In this document: positions 36,415 through 45,481 of the stretch, piece by piece | How positions within the stretch are numbered: position 1 is the first letter of the stretch | Layout: each line of letters opens with the position of its first letter | NCBI GenBank assembly: GCA_041395205.1 | Contig: JAWLAZ010000002.1 | Location: 434,001 to 498,000, forward strand | Source of the DNA: JAHEFU01 sp041395205 | GTDB taxonomy: Bacteria; 4484-113; JAFGCY01 | Direction of reading: 5' to 3' | DNA: 64,000 nucleotides | Notes under the pieces: model-generated | The model's input: the letters and a program-made list of their open reading frames with translations, nothing else | Told to the model about the DNA's origin: nothing | Databases searched by the model: none | Translations under genes and position numbers: made by a program

Positions 36415-36990
36415 ATGATGAAGTACATTGCGAGTCTGCTGCTGGCCCTGCTCATCCACTGCACTGCTGCCCACGCGGCACCCGTCTGCGACTACAGCGG
36501 TGAGGACTGGGAATCCAGCTCCACGCGCGTGAGCGTCGTGCTCGATGTGGACGGCCATCCGGCCACACTGCACTTCAACAGCCTCTACTACATGTTCCGC
36601 TACATCAATGAGCAGCAGGCCGCCGGCCAGCAGCTCGGCCGCGTGCAGAACTTCAGCATGCTGGACTACGGCTCCCGGGGCGGCAGTGCTGAACACTACC
36701 TGAACGGAACCGGCGACACCCGTCCCGCCGGCTGGTTTCTCTGGACCAACCACGTGCTGCCCGGCAGTGCCTATCCCTACATCGCCGCCTTCGAGGATCA
36801 GCGCAAGGCCCAGGAGCGCATGAAGGAATGGGGTGGCGAGATCATGGACGCCGAGGAGATGGTGACCCAGCTCTTCGCCTTCTACGCCGGCCGTCACGGC
36901 ATGGTGGACGAACACAGCGGCAAGGCGGATGCCGGGAAGTCCCACGATTCCCATTCCGCTGCCGGTTCACACTCCGGCGGACACCACTAG
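36415..36990 (+). CDS. NosL-like secreted protein with His-rich tail
   Basis: The 191-residue protein has a signal peptide (MMKYIASLLLALLIHCTAAHA). The mature part resembles NosL, a copper chaperone of nitrous oxide reductase: LHFNSLYYMFRYINEQQ, a SMLDYGS strand and YIAAFEDQRKAQERMKEWGGEIMDAEEM. The classical Cys motif of NosL is reduced to one Cys (PVCDYSGE). The C-terminus is a His/Ser/Gly tail (six His) that could bind metal. AAGGAG precedes the start. No nos genes are nearby, so copper delivery to the oxidase is one possibility (inference). Confidence 0.55.
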   Translation: MMKYIASLLLALLIHCTAAHAAPVCDYSGEDWESSSTRVSVVLDVDGHPATLHFNSLYYMFRYINEQQAAGQQLGRVQNFSMLDYGSRGGSAEHYLNGTGDTRPAGWFLWTNHVLPGSAYPYIAAFEDQRKAQERMKEWGGEIMDAEEMVTQLFAFYAGRHGMVDEHSGKADAGKSHDSHSAAGSHSGGHH

Positions 36991-37072
36991 GCGCGGATTG
37001 GCAACGCCGCTGTGCTGATTGCCTGCCGGGCCTGCGCTATACTGGCAGCAGTCCAAGCAAGGGAGCATTGCC

Positions 37073-37579
37073 ATGCTAAGCGCGTCACTGGAACAGGCCC
37101 TCAACGACCAGCTGCACCTCGAGTTCGAGTCGTCATACATCTACCTCTCGATGTCCGCCTGGTTCGAGTGGAAGAACATGCTTGGCTTTGCCAAGTGGAT
37201 GAATGTCCAGCGCGACGAAGAGCAGTTCCATGCTTCCAAGTTCTACCACTTCATCCTTGACCGCGGCGGCCAGGTCAAGCTCCGCAGCCTGGCCCAGCCC
37301 AAGTGGGAATGGGGCAATCCGATCGAGGTCTTCGAGGCCGCGCTGGAGCATGAGATGCTTGTCACGAAGAGCATCCACGCCCTCGTTGACAAGGCAATGG
37401 AGGAGCGCGACCATCCCGGCTTCACCTTCCTGCAGTGGTTCGTGAGCGAGCAGGTGGAGGAAGAGGCCACGATCACCGCGATCATTGACCAGCTGAAGCT
37501 CGTGAAGGACAGCCAGAGCGGCATGTTCCTGATGGACAAGGAGCTTGGCCAGCGCGTGTTCGAAAACCCGATGCCCTGA
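37073..37579 (+). CDS. ftnA: Ferritin
   Basis: The 168-residue four-helix ferritin stores iron as ferric mineral. Ferroxidase-site segments are visible: HLEFESSYIYLSMSAWFE, NVQRDEEQFHASKFYHF and SEQVEEEATITAI. I chose ATG 37073, preceded by GGGAG; the frame is open to 37019. A TATACT at 37038-37043 is a probable -10, giving a leader of about 25 nt. Confidence 0.95.
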   Translation: MLSASLEQALNDQLHLEFESSYIYLSMSAWFEWKNMLGFAKWMNVQRDEEQFHASKFYHFILDRGGQVKLRSLAQPKWEWGNPIEVFEAALEHEMLVTKSIHALVDKAMEERDHPGFTFLQWFVSEQVEEEATITAIIDQLKLVKDSQSGMFLMDKELGQRVFENPMP

Positions 37580-37594
37580 CCCGGCAAGCCAGGT

Positions 37595-40549
37595 TCAGGC
37601 TTCGCTGACCTTGCTCAGGACTTCAGCTGAGTGCTGCTGGACCGTGGGCTGCTCCGCAATCCCGTAGCGGTTGATCATCTCCACCAGCAGGTCCGGCTTG
37701 ATGGGCTTGCTCAGGTAGTCATCCATGCCGCAGTCCAGGCAGCGCTGGCGGTCGCCTTCCATGGCATTGGCGGTCATGGCCACGATCGGGACCGTAGCCC
37801 GGCTGCCCTTCAGCTCCCTGATGCGGCGCGTGGCTTCAAAGCCGTCCATCACGGGCATCTGGCAGTCCATCAGCAGCAAGTCGTAGCTGCTGAGCTGCAG
37901 CATGTCGAGCGCTTCCTGGCCGTTCTCCGCCAGTTCCACGCTGAACCCGGCGCGAGTGATCAGATTGATGGCAACCTTCTGGTTGACGCGGTTGTCCTCG
38001 ACCAGCAGGATCCTCACGCTGCGGCGCTCGGCTTCCTTCACACTGTGGCGCGTCACGAGATTGCGCTTGCCATCCTCGGCATTGCCCCGGCAGCCCTCGC
38101 TCAGCACCATCTGCAGGCAGCGCCCCAGCAGGCTGTTGCGCACCGGCTTCACGAGATAACCGTCAATGCCGATCTCCGCCATCCGCCGCGCATCCCCGCG
38201 CCGCCCGGCACTGGTCAGAAGCACCAGCCGCAGGCCCGCAAACTCCTGGTTGGCACGGATCCGGGTTGCCAGCCGGCTGCCCTCCAGCTCCGGCATCACC
38301 TGGTCGAGGATCGCGATGTCGAAGGGCCGGCCGGCCACGCGCGCGTCCTCGATCAGATCCTCAGCCCCGAGGCTGGAATCCGTCAGCACCACGTCCATCC
38401 CGAAGTAGCGCAGCTGCTGCTCGAGGATCCGCAGGTTCGTGTGATTGTTGTCAACGACCAGCACGCGCCGGCCCTTCAGTTCAGCGGCCGTCCAGCTCTG
38501 GTCGCGTGCGGGGTTGTCATCTATCTTCAGGCGCACCGTGAACCAGAAGATCGAGCCCTTGCCCGGCTCACTGATCACGCCGATCTCGCCTCCCATCAGA
38601 CTCGTCAGCTGGCGGCAGATCGCCAGGCCCAGCCCCGTCCCGCCGAAGTTGCGGGTCGTGGAGGTATCGGCCTGCGTGAAGGAGTCGAACAGCAGCGGCT
38701 GGATCTCGGGCTCGATCCCGATCCCGGTGTCGCGCACCTCGAAGCGCAGCATCGCCTGCCCGTCACGTTCCTTCACGACTCCCGCGCTGACAACGATCTC
38801 GCCTTCACTGGTGAACTTCAGGGCGTTGCCGATCAGGTTCAGCAGCACCTGGCGCAGGCGGCCGGGGTCGCCGAGCAGCAGCACCGGCATCCCGGGTTCG
38901 ATCTGCTGCAGCAGCTCCAGCTGCTTCTCCTGGCACTTGGCGGCCAGCAGCTCCGTGCTGCCCTCGATCACCTCGCGCAGGTCGAAGGGGATCTCCTCCA
39001 GCTCAAGCTTGCCGGATTCGATCTTCGAGAAGTCGAGGATGTCGTTGATGATCGTCAGCAGCGATTCCGCACTGGCACTGGCGGTCTTGGCGAAGTCAAC
39101 CTGCTCGTCGTCAAGCTGCGTGCCCTTCAGCAGGTCCAGCATCCCGACGAGCCCGTTCATCGGCGTGCGGATCTCATGGCTCATGTTGGCAAGGAAGTCG
39201 CTGCGGGCCCGGGTGGCGGACTCCGCCTGCTGGCGGGCGCGGTCCAGCTCGCGGTTCTTCGACTCGAGCTGCGCCGCCACTTCCGAGACGCGCTGCATGC
39301 TCTGCTTCATCTTCTCGAGCGCGTCCTCCTTCTCCTGCTCAATCCGCATCCGGTCCGTGATGTCATGCGCCACCCCGAGGAAGCCGATGCGGTTGCCATC
39401 CGAGTCCTTGATCACGCTGACGGTCAGGCGCACGGTGAAGCGCACGCCGTTCTTGTGGACATAGGTCCATTCCCGCGTGTCCGAACCGTTCTGGATCGCC
39501 TTGAACACGAAGACCCCGAATCCCCAGACCTCCTGGCAGCTTTCGCTGCTCAGCTCCTGGGCCCGCTCGTGGATCTGCGCCGGGTCATGCCAGATCGAGG
39601 GAGTCTGCCGACCCACCAGCTCGGCGGCACTGTAGCCGAGCATGCGCTCCGCTCCGCGGCTGAACAGGTTGATGATCCCGTGGCGGTCCGTGGCGATGAT
39701 CGCCGTCTCCAGCGCGGCATCCAGCACGCCCTGCAGGTGGCTGCGGCTTTCGTCCAGCTCTCGTTCGGCGCGCTTCAGGGCATTGACATCCAGGTGCGTG
39801 CCGCTCATGCGCAGCGGCTTGCCCTCACGGTCATACTCAATGATCTTGCCCTTGTCGAGGATCCAGCACCAGCCGCCATCAGCCATCCGCAGGCGCTGCA
39901 CCGCCTCATAGCGGTCCGTACGCCCTTCGAGGTAGTCCGTCAGCGCCGCCATCACGCGCGGCTTGTCTTCGGGATGCAGCAGCTCTGCCCATGAATCCAC
40001 ATTTGGATTGATCTGATCGAGGCTGTAGCCGAGCATTGCCGCCCAGCGCTCATTGAACTGGACCTCGCCCGTCTGCACATTCCAGCGCCAGGTGCCGAGA
40101 TCGCCGCCACTGAGCGCCTGTTCCAGCTCTTCCTTCATCTCCTCCAGGCTGTCGTGCACGGAGTTACGACGGATGGAGACCAGGGCCACGGACCAGATTG
40201 CCAAAAGTGCCAGCGCGCGGTTGGCAAGCACCATCCACATCAGTCCACCAGACGGTGAAAGCAGCAGGCCGATGACAACAAGGATGCTGCTCAGCACGCC
40301 GACGCGCACGGTGCAGCGGCTGCTGAGCAGATTGCTCGTGAGCAGCACCGCCAGCACGTAGGGCACACCGGCGGCAACACCGAGCGGGATGCGGATGTCG
40401 ATCAGGAACAGCACCAGCACCAGCGCCAGCACGAGCTGCCGCGGCCTGTTGAATACAATTGGCTCCGCCTGCCTGCTTTCGGCAGCGGGCTTTGTCCGTT
40501 CCTGCATTTCATAGAATTTAACTCTGCAATCGCAATTGGTAGTAAACAT
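37595..40549 (-). CDS. Membrane hybrid sensor histidine kinase with two PAS and two receiver domains
   Basis: The 984-residue protein has a membrane region of several segments (about residues 38-125), two PAS domains (about 150-265 and 270-395), a coiled coil, and a HisKA domain with H-box ANMSHEIRTPMNG (His near 456). The HATPase has LLNLIGNALKF, DTGIGIEPE and GGTGLGLAICR. Two receiver domains follow, with Asp in AILDQVMPELEG (about 750) and LLMDCQMPVMDG (about 895). Phosphotransfer within and beyond the protein is expected; no response regulator is adjacent, so it is an orphan. ATG 40507, 7 nt after TAAATT, is an alternative start. Confidence 0.9.
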   Translation of the reverse strand: MFTTNCDCRVKFYEMQERTKPAAESRQAEPIVFNRPRQLVLALVLVLFLIDIRIPLGVAAGVPYVLAVLLTSNLLSSRCTVRVGVLSSILVVIGLLLSPSGGLMWMVLANRALALLAIWSVALVSIRRNSVHDSLEEMKEELEQALSGGDLGTWRWNVQTGEVQFNERWAAMLGYSLDQINPNVDSWAELLHPEDKPRVMAALTDYLEGRTDRYEAVQRLRMADGGWCWILDKGKIIEYDREGKPLRMSGTHLDVNALKRAERELDESRSHLQGVLDAALETAIIATDRHGIINLFSRGAERMLGYSAAELVGRQTPSIWHDPAQIHERAQELSSESCQEVWGFGVFVFKAIQNGSDTREWTYVHKNGVRFTVRLTVSVIKDSDGNRIGFLGVAHDITDRMRIEQEKEDALEKMKQSMQRVSEVAAQLESKNRELDRARQQAESATRARSDFLANMSHEIRTPMNGLVGMLDLLKGTQLDDEQVDFAKTASASAESLLTIINDILDFSKIESGKLELEEIPFDLREVIEGSTELLAAKCQEKQLELLQQIEPGMPVLLLGDPGRLRQVLLNLIGNALKFTSEGEIVVSAGVVKERDGQAMLRFEVRDTGIGIEPEIQPLLFDSFTQADTSTTRNFGGTGLGLAICRQLTSLMGGEIGVISEPGKGSIFWFTVRLKIDDNPARDQSWTAAELKGRRVLVVDNNHTNLRILEQQLRYFGMDVVLTDSSLGAEDLIEDARVAGRPFDIAILDQVMPELEGSRLATRIRANQEFAGLRLVLLTSAGRRGDARRMAEIGIDGYLVKPVRNSLLGRCLQMVLSEGCRGNAEDGKRNLVTRHSVKEAERRSVRILLVEDNRVNQKVAINLITRAGFSVELAENGQEALDMLQLSSYDLLLMDCQMPVMDGFEATRRIRELKGSRATVPIVAMTANAMEGDRQRCLDCGMDDYLSKPIKPDLLVEMINRYGIAEQPTVQQHSAEVLSKVSEA

Positions 40550-40652
40550 TGGGAATCAATCGGATTTGCAGCGGGTTAATTCGTCTGTACAGCTCAGCTC
40601 CCGCCCTCATGGACACAGGTCAGCCTGATTGCCATTCCGCTTACGGCCTGCC

Positions 40653-40658
40653 TATAAT
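40653..40658 (+). promoter_or_regulatory. -10 box of a leaderless promoter for the membrane protein pair
   Basis: TATAAT ends 6 nt before the ATG at 40665. Confidence 0.6.
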
Positions 40659-40664
40659 GGTGAA

Positions 40665-41588
40665 ATGATGGCGAGGCTGTTCCGCTGGACAACCGGCGTC
40701 CCCTGGGACGAGTTCCTGATCGGCTGGAGAATCTACAATGCCCATCATCGGACGGCTATCCGCCGGCTGGCATTCTGGAGCGTCCTCGGGATGCTGATGC
40801 TCTGTCTCCCTGCCAGCTTCTTTCGGTTTGCCTCTATAGATGTAAGCGGATTCATTTTCCCTGCACAGCAAAGTGGCACATCGTTCATGGCCAATTCGTA
40901 TTCCTCGCCACTTTTCATCGCTGCTGCCCTGATTCCACTTGTGGCAATGTTCATGCCAACGAAGGTCGAGGAAACCCTGCCCGGTCTGGGTGATTCCATC
41001 CGACTATCCGCCCGCCTTTCCTCGCTAGGTCTGCAGGCTGGCCTGGCAGGGATATTCGTCGTCGGTCTGGCAATGCTGGAATCGAGATCAAACTGGAAAC
41101 CGTGGCTGTTTTCCGCGAGTGAGTTCCGGTCGACCTTCCCCGTGGAGTTGTTGGCAATCCTCCTGATTCTGGTGACGCTGCAGCGCTTCCATCCATTCAC
41201 CGGACGAGTGAGCTCGTGGTGGATGATCAGTTATTCAGTCTGGCTGCCCAGTTACCTGCTGCTGCGGAATGCAGTCTGGGACAGGCCCTTCATGTTCTGG
41301 GACATTACGGGCTGGGACTACAGCCAGATCCACTGGGTTGGCAGTATCACTCCGCTGCTCTACTTCGCCATGCCCATTGGCCTGCTGTTTGCCATGATCA
41401 GACCGATGGTTGCACGAATAATGCTGCCTATCATGTGCCTGTCATCTGTGTTCTGTGCCTTCTTCCTTTCCCAGCACACTGAGTGGCTCATGAAGTATGC
41501 TTTCTTCCACATACTCAGCCTGGTCGGCTGGATCCTGATCGGTGTGCCGGGCGGCGGATATCTGGATTGCGTGGGGCTTGAACAATGA
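40665..41588 (+). CDS. Polytopic membrane protein of unknown family (first of a tandem pair)
   Basis: The 307-residue protein has about seven hydrophobic segments and few charged stretches. I do not recognise the family. It starts with MMARLFRWTTGVPWDEFLIGWR, and this opening is repeated in the next gene (TGVxWDEF...WRxYxAxH...RxLAF), so the two are paralogues. The end overlaps the start of the second gene (ATGA). Codon use is less GC-biased than in neighbours, which might mean recent acquisition or relaxed selection. It could be a small transporter-like or sensor membrane unit; no motif supports a choice. Confidence 0.7.
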   Translation: MMARLFRWTTGVPWDEFLIGWRIYNAHHRTAIRRLAFWSVLGMLMLCLPASFFRFASIDVSGFIFPAQQSGTSFMANSYSSPLFIAAALIPLVAMFMPTKVEETLPGLGDSIRLSARLSSLGLQAGLAGIFVVGLAMLESRSNWKPWLFSASEFRSTFPVELLAILLILVTLQRFHPFTGRVSSWWMISYSVWLPSYLLLRNAVWDRPFMFWDITGWDYSQIHWVGSITPLLYFAMPIGLLFAMIRPMVARIMLPIMCLSSVFCAFFLSQHTEWLMKYAFFHILSLVGWILIGVPGGGYLDCVGLEQ

Positions 41589-42517
41589 GTGCTTTCCCCA
41601 CATGTTGCAGGATGAATGCCGAAATCTTCAAACGGCTGACCGGCGTACAATGGGATGAGTTCCACGTTGCCTGGCGGATGTACCAGGCGCAGCATGGTGC
41701 GCGCCTGCGCTACCTGGCATTTGCGCTGATGCTGCTGCTGATTGCAGTCTGTGCTTTGAGAAGTCACCTGGATTTCTACGCTCTCGATCTGGATGGCAAC
41801 GGCAGTCTGTTTCCGGCGTATACTGCCAGATTGGGGATGCATGGCAGGTTTTCACTGTTGATCCTGCTTCCCCTGCTGTTCCCCCTGATTGGCATCTTCA
41901 TTCCATCCAGCCTGCAGGATTCCCTTCCGGTGCATCAGCAGACAGTACTGCTCTGTGCCCGAATCCACTCGATTGCCATTCAGCTGATTCTCACGCTGAT
42001 CACCACAATTTTTCTCGGCATCGGGAACCTTGATCTGGCATCACTACATATAGACATTGACTGGCTGGATGCAGCCAGCCACTTCCTGGCATTGGCTTTC
42101 GCATTGTGCACACTGCAACGCTTCTTCAAGCATGATGCCATTGGCAACGGATTCTGGAAGTTGTGTTATCTGCTCTGGATTGCCGTATATATCCTCATCC
42201 AGACCATCACATGGAAGGGGCACTACACCGGCGGCAATGACTTCGATAACTCTATTGTCGTGGAAGTTGGCAGCAATTTGCTGCCCACTTGGATTCTGCC
42301 ATCACTGTTATTGCTCTGGATGATGTTGAATCGCAGGTTTGCCAGAATCTGCTTTCCGCTGTGCTGTCTGGCAACTCTATACTTCACGTTTGTCCAGCCC
42401 AACGTTTCGGCTGTGCTCCCGGAGCCAAACTGGCTGGTTCCAGTCGAGATCGCTGCCCGCCCACTTGTCGGTCTGGCCGACCATGCCTTCCACTACGTGA
42501 CAGGCATCATTCAGTAG
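41585..42517 (+). CDS. Polytopic membrane protein of unknown family (second of a tandem pair)
   Basis: The 310-residue paralogue of the preceding protein has about seven membrane segments and the shared N-terminal motif LTGVQWDEFHVAWRMYQAQHGARLRYLAF. The ATG at 41585 overlaps the upstream stop, but ATG 41612 (MNAEIFKRLTG) aligns better with the first protein. Base composition is again lower in GC. Function unknown. Confidence 0.7.
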   Translation: MSAFPTCCRMNAEIFKRLTGVQWDEFHVAWRMYQAQHGARLRYLAFALMLLLIAVCALRSHLDFYALDLDGNGSLFPAYTARLGMHGRFSLLILLPLLFPLIGIFIPSSLQDSLPVHQQTVLLCARIHSIAIQLILTLITTIFLGIGNLDLASLHIDIDWLDAASHFLALAFALCTLQRFFKHDAIGNGFWKLCYLLWIAVYILIQTITWKGHYTGGNDFDNSIVVEVGSNLLPTWILPSLLLLWMMLNRRFARICFPLCCLATLYFTFVQPNVSAVLPEPNWLVPVEIAARPLVGLADHAFHYVTGIIQ

Positions 42518-42585
42518 TTTGAATCTGCTTCCACATCCGCGAGCCACCCGCAGTCATCCCCGGCAGAAGCCGAAGCTCCCCCCGC

Positions 42586-42591
42586 TATAAT
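42586..42591 (+). promoter_or_regulatory. -10 box of a leaderless promoter for ychF
   Basis: TATAAT ends 8 nt before the ATG at 42600. Confidence 0.6.
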
Positions 42592-42599
42592 TCCTCGCG

Positions 42600-43676
42600 A
42601 TGACCAAGGTAGGACTGTTTGGCTATCCCGGCGGCGGGAAGAGCACCGTATTCCAGGCGCTGACGGCGCAGGCCGTCTCGCCGCAATTTCTCGGCTATGA
42701 CCTGAAGCCCAACCAGGCCGTGGTCAGGATCCCGGACGAGCGGCTGGACTTCCTCGCGGAGCACTACAGCACGAAGAGCAAGGTGCATGCCACGCTCGAG
42801 GTGTTCGACATCCCCGGCTTCGATCCGGCCTCCACCGAGAAGAAGCTCAAGAACGCCGTGCTGGAGCTCTACCGCAAGATGGACACGCTGGCGCTGGTCG
42901 TCGGCCTGTTCGACGAACTGGCCGAGGAGGCGGCGAAGCAGATCCGCGGGATGATCGAGGAGCTGGTGCTGCTCGACTACGTGATCTTCGAGCGCGCCGT
43001 CCAGAGCCTTGAAAAGACCACCCGCGTCAAGCCCGACAAGGAACTGAAGGCCAAGCTCGAACTCTGCCAGCGCATCATGGCGCGCCTCGAGGAGGGCGAA
43101 CCGCTGAGCCGCATGGGACTGGACGCCGATGAACTGAAGAGCCTCAGCGACCTGGCCCCGATGAGCATCAAGCCCGTGATCGCCGTGCTGAACATCGCCG
43201 ATTCCGACATCGGCTCAGACCCGGCCTCCATTACGGGCATGCCCCAGGCCATCGCCGCCTGTGAGGAACTCGGCCTGCCGCACGTCGTGATGAGCGCTGC
43301 CCTCGAAGCTGAACTGAGCGGCATGACTGACGAGGACGCCGCGGAGTACATGTCCGAATACGGCATCAGCGAGCGCGCCCTGCCGCGCTTCATCCGCACC
43401 GCCTATTCCACCCTGAGCCTGATCACCTTCCTGACCGCCAGCGAGAAGGAATGCCGCAGCTGGTCCGTGCGCGCGGGCAGCACCGCGCAGCAGACCGCCG
43501 GCACGATCCACTCCGACCTGGCCCGCGGCTTCATCCGCGCCGAGACAATCGCCTTCGAGGACTTCAAGGCGCTCGGTGGTGAGAAGGAGGCCAAGGCCGC
43601 CGGCAAGTACCGCCTGGAGGGCAAGGAGTACATCACCCAGGACGGAGACATCATGAACATCCGCTTCAATGTCTGA
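42600..43676 (+). CDS. ychF: YchF-family ATPase (Obg-related)
   Basis: YchF/OLA1 proteins are ribosome-associated P-loop ATPases. The 358-residue protein has Walker A GYPGGGKST (usual form GLPNVGKST), the VRIPDERLDFLAEHY segment and an FDIPGF switch. The specificity motif is NIAD instead of the GTPase NKxD, as expected for an ATP-preferring YchF. The helical domain is followed by the family C-terminal TGS domain (SLITFLTASEKECRSW ... DGDIMNIRFNV). The Gly-rich switch loop of standard YchF is shortened. Confidence 0.88.
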   Translation: MTKVGLFGYPGGGKSTVFQALTAQAVSPQFLGYDLKPNQAVVRIPDERLDFLAEHYSTKSKVHATLEVFDIPGFDPASTEKKLKNAVLELYRKMDTLALVVGLFDELAEEAAKQIRGMIEELVLLDYVIFERAVQSLEKTTRVKPDKELKAKLELCQRIMARLEEGEPLSRMGLDADELKSLSDLAPMSIKPVIAVLNIADSDIGSDPASITGMPQAIAACEELGLPHVVMSAALEAELSGMTDEDAAEYMSEYGISERALPRFIRTAYSTLSLITFLTASEKECRSWSVRAGSTAQQTAGTIHSDLARGFIRAETIAFEDFKALGGEKEAKAAGKYRLEGKEYITQDGDIMNIRFNV

Positions 43677-43750
43677 GTGGCGCTTTGTCTCAGCGCGCAG
43701 ATGCGTCGAATAGAATAAAAGGTCTAACACTCAGTGTCCAGGATGCCTGC

Positions 43751-45472
43751 ATGCGACTGTTTCTCGCAACCCTGATCGCCCTGCTGCCCGCCACCGCGCT
43801 GGCGCAGGAGACAGCCGACGTCAAGGAAATGCACCGTGAAGCCGCCCAGCGCTACTTCGAGTCCTTCGACTCGGGCCTGCTGCTCAGCGGCCGGATCGAG
43901 CAGAACGGCAGCGAGGGTGAGTTTCGCGCCGTGTTCCACGATGACGTCTGGATCGTGAAATACAGCTATGGCGACCTGCAGTCCATCAGCTACTACGGCG
44001 AGAAGGGCAACTGGGCCGGCAGCAACTACACCCTGCCCTATCAGATCGAAGCCCAGGACAATCCCTCCAATGCGGTGATGAACCTGCTCGCCAGCGGGGA
44101 TTATCTCAATGAACCCTACTGGGATGACCTGCACTACATCGATGAGGATGCCGGCGGCTACAACTTCATGTTCAGCCCGGAGGGCCTGCCGGAAGTCAAG
44201 CTCGTGATGTTCTCCGACAGGAACGACCCTGAATACATGCAGATCATGTCCAGCGAAGTACGCTTCGCCCCGGAGGATGCGGAGAGCCTGACCTACCGCA
44301 CCTTCTACTACTACACCACCGATGACGAAGGCCGGCTGATCACCGAGAAGGAAACCTCCAGCGAGCTCGATCAGAACGGCAACCGCGTGAACTTCACCGA
44401 GTACATCGTGGATGACAGCGAGGTGGTGGAGGAGATTCCCGCGGAGTTCAGCTTCGACTTCGAGCGCCATCCGGTGGGCGAGCCGCAGCAGCTTGCTCCG
44501 GAGGGCGTGGACGTGGACATCGTCGTCAAGAACGGCTACATGTTCGTGCCCGTCAGCTTCGAGGGCAGTGACAACACGCATTACTTCCTGCTGGACACCG
44601 GCGCCAGCGCCTCGCTGTTCAGCCCCGCCGCCGCCGCCGATGCCAACTTCGAGACCTCGCTCAACACCAAGGCCCATGGCCACGGCAGCAGTGCGGACTT
44701 CTCGATCGGGCTGTGCACCAGTGCCTACATCGGCACCGCCGACGGCCAGCACGTGAAGCTCTCCGGCTTCCCGGCGACGGTGATCGACCCCGGCAGCAGC
44801 CAGACCCTGATCGACACGCTCGGCAGCTACGGCGCCTCGGGCCTGATGGGTGTGAGCATGTTCCACCAGTACGTCTCACGCTTCGACCTGGCGGGCAGCC
44901 GCATCACACTCTTCAACGCTGACAACTTCGATCCCGACACCGTGCTCAGCCGCCCCTATGCCTGGCTGGAGCTGGACGTCGAGGACCTGATCTACGCCCT
45001 CGGGCGCCTGGACAACTCCGTGCTCGGCGAGGTCGTGATCGACACCGGCCTGCAGCTCGACCTGGCCCTGCTCAGCGAGACGCTGGAGCACTACGGAGTG
45101 GAGCTTGAGAAGCAGTACTCCGGCGAGAGCACAGTCGTGGGCGGTGTGCGCAAGTTCGACTTCGTCAACGTTCCGAGCTTCGACATCGGCCCGCTGCACC
45201 TGGAGAACAAGATCGCCTCGCTCACCAGTGACGACCGCGGCACCATGAGCGGCCGCCTGCTGCTGGGCTACGTCGGCGTGTTCTTCTTCCAGCAGCAGCG
45301 CGTGACCCTGGACCTCTTCAACCAGAAGATGTACATCGAACCCAGCGAGGAAGTGCAGCAGCAGATGCGCGAGAACTACGAAGCGCAGAAGCAGGCTGCG
45401 GCCGATGCCGTGGCCGGCTCCGGCATCGAGGACTCGGCGGCAGAAACTCCTGAAAGCGGCAACGGGGGCTGA
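43751..45472 (+). CDS. Secreted protein with two aspartyl-protease (retropepsin-like) domains
   Basis: The 573-residue protein has a signal peptide (LALLPATALA-type end), an N-terminal outer-membrane-lipoprotein-carrier-like beta domain (about residues 25-240), and two retropepsin-like halves. The first active-site motif is FLLDTGASASLFSP (Asp near 283) and the second VVIDTGLQLDLALLSE (Asp near 431), each followed by hydrophobic-Gly stretches (GASGLMGVSM, GRLLLGYVGV). Two DTG motifs in one chain suggest a pepsin-like bilobed enzyme. Start ATG 43751 is chosen for the signal peptide; upstream TAGAAT is at 43711-43716. Confidence 0.75.
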   Translation: MRLFLATLIALLPATALAQETADVKEMHREAAQRYFESFDSGLLLSGRIEQNGSEGEFRAVFHDDVWIVKYSYGDLQSISYYGEKGNWAGSNYTLPYQIEAQDNPSNAVMNLLASGDYLNEPYWDDLHYIDEDAGGYNFMFSPEGLPEVKLVMFSDRNDPEYMQIMSSEVRFAPEDAESLTYRTFYYYTTDDEGRLITEKETSSELDQNGNRVNFTEYIVDDSEVVEEIPAEFSFDFERHPVGEPQQLAPEGVDVDIVVKNGYMFVPVSFEGSDNTHYFLLDTGASASLFSPAAAADANFETSLNTKAHGHGSSADFSIGLCTSAYIGTADGQHVKLSGFPATVIDPGSSQTLIDTLGSYGASGLMGVSMFHQYVSRFDLAGSRITLFNADNFDPDTVLSRPYAWLELDVEDLIYALGRLDNSVLGEVVIDTGLQLDLALLSETLEHYGVELEKQYSGESTVVGGVRKFDFVNVPSFDIGPLHLENKIASLTSDDRGTMSGRLLLGYVGVFFFQQQRVTLDLFNQKMYIEPSEEVQQQMRENYEAQKQAAADAVAGSGIEDSAAETPESGNGG

Positions 45473-45481
45473 GCAGTCACC

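Noticed and set aside
37631..39994. 787-codon open frame opposite the hybrid histidine kinase
   Set aside because: Long antisense frames are expected at this GC content; the kinase motifs on the other strand are unmistakable.
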